From positions 1 to 10,473 of the forward strand of contig JASEHY010000038.1 in the NCBI GenBank assembly GCA_030018555.1: a stretch of 10,473 nucleotides of DNA, read 5' to 3'. The notes under the pieces were generated by a model. That model had not been told where the DNA came from. It saw only the letters and a program-made list of their open reading frames with translations, and ran no database searches. This DNA is from Planctomycetota bacterium (GTDB lineage: Bacteria > Planctomycetota > MHYJ01 > JACQXL01). The translations under genes and the position numbers were made by a program. Below, piece by piece: positions 1 to 5,292 of the stretch (position 1 is its first letter; every line of letters begins with the position of its first letter).

Positions 1-54
1 TCAGGATCCCGTCAGAGGGATAAGGACAGGACCCCTAATCGGGTCAGGATAAGA

Positions 55-72
55 GTCCCGCCAAGACGGGAC
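55..72. repeat. Palindrome GTCCCG-(6)-CGGGAC, copy 1
   Basis: A 6-bp perfect stem with a six-base CCAAGA loop. The same stem with loop CTAAAA lies at 8617-8634, and a shorter CCCG-CTAAGA-CGGG form is at 8526-8539. The last two are inside the alpha/alpha-toroid gene, so this family occurs both between and within genes. Confidence 0.7.
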
Positions 73-113
73 GCCTTTGGCGCCATAACTGGCTCTGAAG
101 CGATAGCGGTTTA

Positions 114-140
114 GCCCAGCACATAATTTGTGTGCTGGGC
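114..140. repeat. Hairpin, 10-bp perfect stem
   Basis: GCCCAGCACA and TGTGCTGGGC pair around a 7-base AT-rich loop. No T-run follows on either strand, so there is no sign of an intrinsic terminator. It lies inside a mosaic of other palindromes and is best read as one more small repeat unit. The sequence TAATCCGGGTTAAG just after it (147-160) recurs at 2652-2665. Confidence 0.65.
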
Positions 141-294
141 GACGGCTAATCCGGGTTAAGACTACCCCCGCATACCCAAAACTCTCTCACCGCATACGCG
201 GTAGATACCCATTCACGGTGAACCCGTTCAGGGTGAACCAGTAGTCCCCCTGCGAACAATTTCATACCCGCATTCAATTTTTATCCGATTTAAT

Positions 295-323
295 TTGACA
301 GGGCGGTTATGATTAAATACCCT
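295..323 (+). promoter_or_regulatory. Possible sigma70-like promoter for the HEAT-DUF366-CPBP operon
   Basis: A consensus TTGACA is at 295-300. At 17-bp spacing the -10 candidate is TACCCT (318-323), which matches TATAAT only at three positions. AT-rich alternatives lie nearby at poorer spacing. It sits about 120 bases upstream of the HEAT-repeat gene in the right orientation. The -35 alone is convincing. Confidence 0.3.
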
Positions 324-355
324 ATTAAAAGAGACAAGAAAAAGAGACCTTTCAC

Positions 356-417
356 CGCAGAGAATAGAAATAAAAATCATTCTTCCTCTGCGTTCTCCGC
401 CCCGAAAGTTTTTGGGG
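356..417. repeat. Two adjacent inverted repeats upstream of the HEAT-repeat gene
   Basis: CGCAGAG (356-362) pairs with CTCTGCG (386-392). CCCCGAAA (400-407) pairs with TTTTGGGG (410-417, with one G-T pair). The second is a diverged relative of the perfect palindrome TCCCGAAAGCTTTCGGGA at 5081-5098. They end only 28 bases before the start codon and would lie in the operon leader. Confidence 0.5.
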
Positions 418-445
418 GTGAGTTTTATGGAATGGAGTCGTCCTT

Positions 446-1009
446 ATGATAAGATGGTCGTTTTTACTATCACTTCTTCTTTTTCTCTGTGGCTGCAGTA
501 GTGCCTCTATTAACTCTCCTGACCCTGATATGAGGTTCAAAGCCCTGCATAAAATGGCAAGTTCCAAAGAAGTAGCCCAGTATTTCCCTCTTTTTATGGA
601 ACTCGTGGAGAATGACAAGGATACATTAGTCCGCGCCCAGAGTGCCTATTATCTGGGCAAATTTCATCATAAGCCGGCTGTGCCTGTTCTGATTAATGCA
701 CTAAATAATAGTAATGTCTTTGTTCGCCAGGAGGCAGTCTGGGCACTCGGAGAAATCAAAGATAACTCAGCAGTAGATGTTCTTATTAGACTTCTGGAAA
801 AAGATACTAATATGGAGGTGCGTCGTCGTTGTGCTGATGCTCTGAAAAAGATTAACGACCCAAAGAGCATAGATGGTTTGATTGAGCAATTAGATGATGT
901 TAATCCTTCTGTTGCTTATGCTTCGCTTTCGGCACTCCGTGAAATTACCAAACAGGATTTCGGTAACGATATTAAACTCTGGGAGAAATGGAAAGAAAGC
1001 CAGAAATAG
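446..1009 (+). CDS. HEAT-repeat lipoprotein (PBS-lyase HEAT-like)
   Basis: This 187-aa protein has a lipoprotein signal: a charged start, a hydrophobic run at residues 5-14 and lipobox L14-C15-G16-C17, so Cys17 should be lipidated and the protein membrane-anchored. Residues ~25-170 are helical HEAT-like units of about 31 residues, with recurring VRxxAxxALGxI-type motifs (VRAQSAYYLG, VRQEAVWALGEI, VRRRCADALKKI). HEAT solenoids are protein-binding scaffolds; the partner is unknown. The C-terminus (DFGNDIKLWEKWKE) resembles the DFGYDpxxWxxWW tail I associate with planctomycete HEAT proteins. The start is supported by GGAG at 434-437, 8 nt upstream. It is first in an operon and its end overlaps the DUF366 frame by 22 nt. 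No palindrome is inserted in it. Confidence 0.85.
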   Translation: MIRWSFLLSLLLFLCGCSSASINSPDPDMRFKALHKMASSKEVAQYFPLFMELVENDKDTLVRAQSAYYLGKFHHKPAVPVLINALNNSNVFVRQEAVWALGEIKDNSAVDVLIRLLEKDTNMEVRRRCADALKKINDPKSIDGLIEQLDDVNPSVAYASLSALREITKQDFGNDIKLWEKWKESQK

Positions 1010-1638
1010 TTGATTGCGGCCGGCAGACCTGCCTGCCCCGATGTCCATCGGGGCGCAGGCAGGCCAACAGACCTGCTATTGTTTCCGCGTTCCTGCCTGA
1101 AAGAATCAAATATGACGGCAGTCAGATAAAATCACTCTGGGCTTATAAGGATTTCGGTATCCTCGGCGATAGTATTATTTCTTTTATCGGTCCTTGCGAT
1201 ATCCCTCAAGACGCAATTCTTGATGTAGAAGATGTCAGGGCAAAGAATAGAATCTTTAGCCCTTTGATGCTCCATTTTATTATAGAACATTTTGAGACAG
1301 ATTTAGATAAGGCAATCCTGAGACAGCTGTTACTCACCACTATTATTAAGGATATTATAGAAGAAAATATTAGCCGGAGATTAAAACGAGTTGGTGATGA
1401 TTTATATAGCGAAAATAGAAGAGCAAAGTTATCAATCTCTATCGCAAGCGCTTCGCCTGTCTCTACCAAGATTCATTTCGGGATAAATATCAAGACAAAG
1501 GGCACACCGGTTAAGACTATCGGATTGGAGAACTATCGGATAAACCCTAAACAATTTGCTCTAAAGGTGATGCAAAGATACATAGCAGAGATGGAAAGTG
1601 TGCGACAGGCAAGACAGAAAGTCTATCCCTGCACATAA
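988..1638 (+). CDS. DUF366 family protein with palindromic insertion near the N-terminus
   Basis: From about residue 37 this 216-aa protein matches what I know of DUF366, a conserved family of unknown function in archaea and bacteria. Motifs are KYDGSQ (41-46), LGDSI (59-63), MLHFIIEHF (94-102), GDDLY (136-140), ASPVST (155-160) and KGTPV (171-175). It is longer than the family's roughly 190 residues because the 5' end reads through a 36-bp palindrome (1028-1063), which adds a Cys/Arg-rich segment at residues ~12-28. ATG 988 is the only standard start left before the conserved core, but GGGAG at 981-985 is just 2 nt from it, so initiation may be weak. Downstream, the stop overlaps the ribosome-binding site of the CPBP gene. 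A catalytic role cannot be assigned. Confidence 0.8.
   Translation: MERKPEIVDCGRQTCLPRCPSGRRQANRPAIVSAFLPERIKYDGSQIKSLWAYKDFGILGDSIISFIGPCDIPQDAILDVEDVRAKNRIFSPLMLHFIIEHFETDLDKAILRQLLLTTIIKDIIEENISRRLKRVGDDLYSENRRAKLSISIASASPVSTKIHFGINIKTKGTPVKTIGLENYRINPKQFALKVMQRYIAEMESVRQARQKVYPCT
1028..1063. repeat. 36-bp palindromic element inside the DUF366 gene (family A, copy 1)
   Basis: CCTGCCTG/CAGGCAGG and CCCCGATG/CATCGGGG form two stacked stems with a CG bulge and a TC loop. A copy with 33 of 36 identical bases lies in the thioesterase gene (5417-5452, minus strand). The core CCCCGATG/CATCGGGG reappears in fmt (6452-6470). The 9-mer CAGACCTGC occurs on both sides, at 1024-1032 and 1068-1076, which may be a target duplication or part of the unit. 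Confidence 0.85.
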
Positions 1639-1643
1639 GGTGG
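1637..1643 (+). promoter_or_regulatory. Ribosome-binding site of the CPBP gene overlapping the DUF366 stop
   Basis: AAGGTGG begins in the DUF366 stop codon (TAA, 1636-1638) and ends 4 nt before ATG 1648. This implies translational coupling and fixes the downstream start. Confidence 0.6.
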
Positions 1644-1647
1644 TAGT

Positions 1648-2472
1648 ATGCCGGAGACATCCAGAAATCTTTCCGCGATAAACCCCGTTAGAAGTAATGG
1701 CGCCTTTGGCGCCATGCCCCCACCTTTGGCGGAACGTCCCGAATGCCTTCGGGGTAACGGGGTGAACCGACCCACTATTGCTGATGCGATAATAATCTTT
1801 ATTCTCGTTATTATTATTCAGGTATTTTTGTCGCTATTTATATGCAAGCCCATTCATCAAGAGACAGAATCTCCTTTGGTGGAGAATTCTGCTTATCTGT
1901 TTTATCTTCTTCTGATTACTCATATCATCGGCATCCTGGTGCCGGTCTATTTTTATATCCGGCTTAAGAGATTCAATCTAAGAGAATCGTTAACTCTTAA
2001 CCTTCTACCGATAACAACACTGGTAAAAATAACCGTTATCAGCATCATATTTTTCGTTCTGCTCTATCTATTTTCTGGCTTAATATCTCCTGTCCTCTTT
2101 CGGCCTTATGAGGAAGAGATAGAGGCATACAGGATTTTCTATACTAATATGACTATGATGAGTAAAGGAGTTAAAGACATAGTTTTTCTTGTTTTTGGGA
2201 TAGGAATTATTCCGGCTCTGACAGAGGAGGTGCTTTTTCGGGGCTTAATTCTGAACGGCTTAAAGAACTCTTCAATCTCTGCCGGAAAGAGTGTAATTCT
2301 TTCCGGTTTATTATTCGGCATAATTCACTCTTTTCCACCACAGATATTAATGGTCAGCATTCTGGGAATATTTTTCGGGTTTCTCGTAGTTAAAACCGGT
2401 TCAATTATCAGCAGCATCTGGGCACACCTGCTTAATAATTTCCTCGTAATCTTGCTCATTTTAATCTGTTGA
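1648..2472 (+). CDS. CPBP-family intramembrane metalloprotease
   Basis: This 274-aa polytopic membrane protein has hydrophobic segments at about 46-66, 83-104, 125-150, 180-192, 212-228, 233-250 and 258-273. It carries the CPBP (Abi/Rce1-type) signature: motif 1 EE193-194...R198 (TEEVLFRG), motif 2 F223xxxH227, and motif 3 H260 with N263/N264 (HLLNN). In this family the glutamates and histidines bind the metal and act in proteolysis or prenyl-protein processing. The substrate here is unknown. The N-terminal ~45 residues are unusual: residues 12-40 are encoded by a composite palindrome (1682-1763) placed just before the first membrane helix. It is the third gene of the operon. Pairing with DUF366 and a HEAT lipoprotein suggests an envelope role, but that is inference. 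Confidence 0.9.
   Translation: MPETSRNLSAINPVRSNGAFGAMPPPLAERPECLRGNGVNRPTIADAIIIFILVIIIQVFLSLFICKPIHQETESPLVENSAYLFYLLLITHIIGILVPVYFYIRLKRFNLRESLTLNLLPITTLVKITVISIIFFVLLYLFSGLISPVLFRPYEEEIEAYRIFYTNMTMMSKGVKDIVFLVFGIGIIPALTEEVLFRGLILNGLKNSSISAGKSVILSGLLFGIIHSFPPQILMVSILGIFFGFLVVKTGSIISSIWAHLLNNFLVILLILIC
1682..1763. repeat. Composite palindromic element inside the CPBP gene
   Basis: A 9-bp terminal inverted repeat, ACCCCGTTA (1682-1690) and TAACGGGGT (1755-1763), bounds the element. Inside are ATGGCGCC-TTT-GGCGCCAT (1697-1715) and CCCGAA-TGCC-TTCGGG (1738-1753). The 15-mer cgcctttggcgccat is shared with 72-86. It encodes a low-complexity N-terminal tail (about residues 12-39), with no loss of reading frame. 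Confidence 0.75.
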
Positions 2473-2514
2473 CCCCGCACCTATAGTGGTTATTAACCGA
2501 AAGTTGTCATAGTC

Positions 2515-2626
2515 TGTCATTCCCCTGCTTCCGCAGGGGCATGCTCTGCGAAACTTGTCCCCGCGAAAGCGGGGAGCAGGAATCCAGATAATTTAATACT
2601 GGATTCCCGCCTGCGCGGGAATGACA
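2515..2626. repeat. 112-bp composite palindrome between convergent genes
   Basis: The outer inverted repeat is TGTCATTCCC (2515-2524) and GGGAATGACA (2617-2626). Internal stems are CCCCTGC/GCAGGGG (2522-2539), TCCCCGC-GAAA-GCGGGGA (2558-2575), GGAATCCAG/CTGGATTCC (2579-2607) and ATTCCCGC/GCGGGAAT (2603-2622). The GGAATCC...GGAATGACA type is a widespread bacterial intergenic repeat. It fills the gap between the CPBP gene and the convergent 2661-3545 gene, and may slow or end transcription from both sides, but no T-run follows any stem. Confidence 0.8.
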
Positions 2627-2660
2627 CAGAAGAGAGCCCAAAGTTTATGAATAATCCGGG

Positions 2661-3545
2661 TTAAGGTGATTTCTGTTCGTCATCTTGCGGAATGGATTTT
2701 TTCTTCTCCTCTTCGTATTCTATACGGGTTTTCTTCCATAATTCAAATTTGTCCACAAATTCCTGTTCCTCAGAGGTGAGTCCTATCTTGAGGCGAATGA
2801 ATTTTGTGATTAAATCAGTATATTTTTCTTCGCCCCATCCGTTTTCGGGGAGGTATCTCTGAAAGAACGAAAATCGGTCTTCTTTTTCCTTGAGTTCTGT
2901 TGCTTTAAGCCATTGGTTATAATTCTTCAGAAAGTCCTTTTCTTCAGGGGTTCTTAAGAACTCGTTTTTATCCAGAATGGTCTGATATGTTTTTTGGTTC
3001 CATGTTTCTCCGGGCGGGAACTTACTCAATAATTCTTGTGCTAATCGCTTTTGAGATTCGTCATCTGAGGAAGTAGTTTTGGCATTATCTGTTGCTTCTT
3101 GCTCCTCATCAAGCGGTTTTGTCGTCATGGAAGAATGTTTTTCCTTCGCCGTATCTGTGAGTGATTCTTTCGCAAGAATCATTTTCTTCCTCTCTTCAAG
3201 ATTCAATGAAGTAAGAGATATGATGGACTTTATGTTTCTTGTCCTGAATGAAAAACTACCCTTTAAAATTGGATCGTCATAGGAAACATCTATTTCAATC
3301 TTATTATCTATAATAGATTTGATAATGCCTGAATATGAAATATTATTGTTGAGGACAATTATTACCCGTTGTCCTCTTCGTAAGCCCTTAAACAAGTCGT
3401 TACTTTTGAGCTGTCCGCGAGTTGCGTCTATTTCTGTATTGCGCGGGGGGAAGGGTCGCTCTGCAGTCGCCAGAGCAGGGTCAATTATACCCCATCCGGA
3501 GTAGAGTAAAAGAGTTATTAAAAGAACAAGAAAACTTCGTAACAT
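2661..3545 (-). CDS. Exported protein with LSm-like segment and duplicated C-terminal module
   Basis: I do not recognise a named family for this 294-aa protein. A signal peptide is clear (hydrophobic residues 5-20, likely cleavage after ALA at 25-27). Residues ~51-112 are beta-rich and resemble an Sm/LSm-like barrel (GQRVIIVLNNNISYSGIIKSI, then IxIDVSYDD and FRTRNIKSI); this is inference. Residues 113-170 are charged and probably disordered. Residues ~172-222 and ~227-280 are two copies of one module sharing WxxxxY (W182, W237), TxEExxF (T199, T257) and a later Trp (W212, W270), followed by a Glu/Lys-rich tail. A ribosome-binding site AGGTG (3553-3557) lies 7 nt before the ATG. It is downstream of tRNA-Cys in the same direction. 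The role is unknown; a periplasmic structural or stress function would be a guess. Confidence 0.75.
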   Translation of the reverse strand: MLRSFLVLLITLLLYSGWGIIDPALATAERPFPPRNTEIDATRGQLKSNDLFKGLRRGQRVIIVLNNNISYSGIIKSIIDNKIEIDVSYDDPILKGSFSFRTRNIKSIISLTSLNLEERKKMILAKESLTDTAKEKHSSMTTKPLDEEQEATDNAKTTSSDDESQKRLAQELLSKFPPGETWNQKTYQTILDKNEFLRTPEEKDFLKNYNQWLKATELKEKEDRFSFFQRYLPENGWGEEKYTDLITKFIRLKIGLTSEEQEFVDKFELWKKTRIEYEEEKKKSIPQDDEQKSP

Positions 3546-3582
3546 AACTTAACACCTATTTTCCCCAATATTCATCCCGATA

Positions 3583-3690
3583 CCCGCCTGCCGCCCATTC
3601 GGGCGAGCCTCGCCTTCGGCGGGACCAGTTGGGGCAGGATCTAACCCTTACAGGATAAGAGCCAGTAACGACCTTCGGTCTAACTGGCTC
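3583..3690. repeat. Nested palindromic repeat cluster downstream of tRNA-Cys
   Basis: The cluster contains CCCGCC (3583-3588)/GGCGGG (3618-3623), CCTGCC (3587-3592)/GGCAGG (3633-3638), GCCC-ATTC-GGGC (3593-3604) and GGCGAG-C-CTCGCC (3602-3614). It also has a long hairpin GAGCCAGT/ACTGGCTC with inner GACC-TTC-GGTC (3659-3690). The 14-mer cccttacaggataa (3645-3658) recurs inside the PQQ gene (10265-10278), and caggataagag recurs at 45-55. It occupies the 5' leader region of the 2661-3545 gene. Confidence 0.75.
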
Positions 3691-3696
3691 TAAAAA

Positions 3697-3768
3697 AGGC
3701 GCGGGTGGGATTTGCACCCACGCATTACGGTTTTGCAAACCGCTCCCTTTCTACTTGGGTACCGCGCC
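3697..3768 (-). tRNA. tRNA-Cys (anticodon GCA)
   Basis: A full 72-nt cloverleaf reads on the minus strand. The acceptor is GGCGCGG/CCGCGCC and the discriminator U73 is the known cysteine identity base. The D stem is CCC/GGG, with an A13-A22 mismatch like the one I recall for E. coli tRNA-Cys. The anticodon stem GCGGT/ACCGT has loop TTGCAAA (anticodon GCA). The variable loop has five bases and the T stem is GTGGG/CCCAC. CCA is not encoded; a T-run follows. Two normally fixed positions differ: G18 reads A and U55 reads G (T-loop TGCAAAT), while G19 and C56 are kept. It lies between the radical SAM gene and the LSm-like gene, all on the minus strand. Confidence 0.93.
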
Positions 3769-3777
3769 CTACAGACC

Positions 3778-3896
3778 TTGAAATTCCATACAACGAGTTA
3801 CAAGTTTCAGGTTACAGTGCCGTCCCTGCCGCCTGGGCGGGAGTGGAGCGAAAGGGGATAAAGGGTAATTTTCGTTGAAACTTGTTTTTACAACTA
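3778..3896. repeat. tRNA-Cys upstream region with 86-bp inverted-repeat element
   Basis: ACAAGTTTCA (3800-3809) and TGAAACTTGT (3876-3885) form a 10-bp inverted repeat enclosing CCGCC-TG-GGCGG (3829-3840). Between it and the tRNA is TTGAAATTCCATA (3778-3790), a 13-mer found again at 5190-5202 just downstream of the predicted promoter of the radical SAM gene. No clear -10/-35 pair for the tRNA is visible, so it may be co-transcribed with the upstream gene. Confidence 0.55.
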
Positions 3897-3897
3897 T

Positions 3898-4995
3898 CTA
3901 AACACCCATGTGTTTTCGCTGACGAGGTGTTTTACCAATCTTCACTATCACTCTTTTGAGTGTGGCTGGAGTAACATTTATTTCTTTCCGCGGTTTAAGG
4001 TTCTTGACCGCGGTTTTATCAAAGTGGGTCTCACCAAGGTCATTAGCACCACTGTGGAGACTTTTAACCGCATTATCCAGTCCAACCCTAAACCAGTTTG
4101 CCTGAATATTTTTTATAATATCGCCGAAGAAGATTCTGCTGATGGAGGAGATTTTTACAATTTGGCCCTCGCCTCCAAAATAATCCTCTCGTCGGCCGCG
4201 TTTAAGAAGTTGTTCAAGTATATTCAGCCGTTGCTCATGTTCACCGAAAGGCATTGGTGTAAACTCTGTAAAACCATGAGTTTTCTTCTGAATATCCCTC
4301 AAGATTTCTAAATGCTCCGCGATATGAATCTCATTCTCCAGGTGTCCATAAAGCATCGTTGCAGAAGTCTTGATGCCGAGGTTATGTACCGTTTTTATGA
4401 TATCAATCCATTCCGCAGTTTTCATCTTATCAGGGCATATTTTTTTACGTAGTTTATCATTAAGGATGTCCGCATCAGCGCCGAACAGCGAAGTAAGTCC
4501 ACATTCTTTAAGTTTCTTCAGAGCTTCTGTTAAACTCTGACGTGATTTTTTGGCAATAAAAAATATCTCCAGCGGTGAAAACGCCTTGATGCTGATAGAA
4601 GGAAATTTCTTTTGAATCTGAGAGAGCATTTCGGTATAATAAGAAAACGGTAAAGCGGTATTGACAGCACCGTAAATACATATCTCGTTTATAGACGGTA
4701 TCTCCGCTATCTTCTTTAAGACATCATCTATAGTCAGGACAAAACTGCCCGTTTCATTCCTTTTACGAAAAAAAGAACAATACCGGCAACTATATCTGCA
4801 GATATTAGTATAACTGATATGTTTACTGTGGGTGAACGATACCACATCACGATGTATTCTTTTATTAATAAGATTTGCAGTCTCGTGTATTTCCTGGGCA
4901 AAAGAATGATATTTCTGCATCAGGATAATTGCATCAATTGCACTAATCTCCCTGCCTTCCAGAGAAGATTTAAGAATGACTTTAGGTTCTAACAT
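3898..4995 (-). CDS. cofH: Radical SAM enzyme of the CofH/MqnE/MqnC family, CofH-like
   Basis: This 365-aa protein has the radical-SAM cluster motif C66-x3-C70-x2-C73 preceded by HISYTNIC, typical of the CofH/MqnC/MqnE group. Further motifs are KAFSPLEI, KKICPDK, ATMLYGH, GFTEFTPMPF, KNIQANWFRVG and GANDLGET. The last three fit CofH, which joins 5-amino-6-ribitylaminouracil to a tyrosine-derived fragment for the deazaflavin F0/F420, better than MqnC or MqnE of futalosine menaquinone synthesis. KKICPDK-ATMLYGH is also usual in MqnE. No CofG, CofC/D/E or Mqn partner is in the window. The stretch between GFTEFTPMPF and KNIQANW is rich in charged residues and unlike the usual family sequence. Length is normal and no palindrome is inserted. 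A strong promoter lies ~220 nt upstream; the ribosome-binding site (GAGAGAAAG) is weak. Family assignment is firm, subfamily less so. Confidence 0.82.
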   Translation of the reverse strand: MLEPKVILKSSLEGREISAIDAIILMQKYHSFAQEIHETANLINKRIHRDVVSFTHSKHISYTNICRYSCRYCSFFRKRNETGSFVLTIDDVLKKIAEIPSINEICIYGAVNTALPFSYYTEMLSQIQKKFPSISIKAFSPLEIFFIAKKSRQSLTEALKKLKECGLTSLFGADADILNDKLRKKICPDKMKTAEWIDIIKTVHNLGIKTSATMLYGHLENEIHIAEHLEILRDIQKKTHGFTEFTPMPFGEHEQRLNILEQLLKRGRREDYFGGEGQIVKISSISRIFFGDIIKNIQANWFRVGLDNAVKSLHSGANDLGETHFDKTAVKNLKPRKEINVTPATLKRVIVKIGKTPRQRKHMGV

Positions 4996-5060
4996 ACTTT
5001 CTCTCTTTCTGTTTATGGTTTAGAAGATTGACCTACTATAAATTAAGGTAAGATTGCCAC

Positions 5061-5155
5061 GGTCGCCTACGGCGACCTCGTCCCGAAAGCTTTCGGGAAC
5101 ACGCAAAGGATGTTCCCGCTTCGGCGGGACGAGGAGCCCCGCCCCTACGGGCGGG
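5061..5155. repeat. Array of four different palindromes in the leader of the radical SAM gene
   Basis: Listed in order they are GGTCGCC-TAC-GGCGACC (5061-5077), the perfect palindrome TCCCGAAAGCTTTCGGGA (5081-5098), TCCCGC-TTCG-GCGGGA (5114-5129) and CCCGCCC-CTAC-GGGCGGG (5138-5155). All lie between the predicted minus-strand promoter (5214-5243) and the start codon at 4995, so they would be transcribed in the 5' untranslated region. TCCCGC/GCGGGA stems recur at 5789-5804 and 7233-7248. Confidence 0.8.
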
Positions 5156-5199
5156 ATAAACTCCGCGACGAAGCAATCTCTATCAATCTTTGAAATTCC

Positions 5200-5220
5200 A
5201 TACTATAAAATATATAGTAT
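5200..5220. repeat. AT-rich palindrome overlapping the -10 box
   Basis: ATACTATA (5200-5207) and TATAGTAT (5213-5220) pair around an AAATA spacer. It covers the -10 region of the predicted minus-strand promoter. It could be an operator, or simply the AT-rich melting region; the sequence alone does not decide. Confidence 0.45.
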
Positions 5221-5243
5221 ATCATTAACAGAGAATTTGTCAA
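5214..5243 (-). promoter_or_regulatory. Sigma70-type promoter for the CofH-like gene
   Basis: Read on the minus strand, TTGACA (5243-5238) is a perfect -35 and TACTAT (5219-5214) a 4/6 -10 at 18-bp spacing. The predicted start is near 5207. It points at the radical SAM gene, leaving a leader of about 210 nt that carries the palindrome array. It lies downstream of the thioesterase stop and separates that gene from the radical SAM gene transcriptionally. Confidence 0.6.
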
Positions 5244-5292
5244 GAGGAAATTAATAAAAAATCCATTAAGAGCGTGGAAACCCTATAGCGAC

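Larger units (their letters stand above)
1..445. other. Non-coding leader region dense in small palindromes
   Basis: I see no credible gene in this 445-base stretch. It is filled with short inverted repeats: GTCCCG/CGGGAC (55-72), CGCC-TTT-GGCG (72-82), a 10-bp stem GCCCAGCACA/TGTGCTGGGC (114-140), ACCGC/GCGGT (189-202), two near-identical GGTGAACC units (212-239), CGCAGAG/CTCTGCG (356-392), and CCCCGAAA/TTTTGGGG (400-417). Parts recur elsewhere: cgcctttggcgccat is at 72-86 and 1701-1715, taatccgggttaag at 147-160 and 2652-2665, and caggataagag at 45-55 and 3651-3661. The last ~150 bases would be the leader of the plus-strand operon. Confidence 0.75.

Noticed and set aside
352..618. Minus-strand 88-codon frame opposite the start of the HEAT gene
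   Set aside because: It runs antisense to the lipoprotein signal and through a palindrome, with no ribosome-binding site or recognisable motif.
3659..3690. Hairpin after tRNA-Cys as an intrinsic terminator
   Set aside because: On the minus strand the T-run (3696-3692) comes before the hairpin, not after it, and no T-run follows the stem.
3910..4311. 133-codon plus-strand frame inside the radical SAM gene
   Set aside because: It is the antisense of a well-supported enzyme with conserved motifs and shows no family features of its own.
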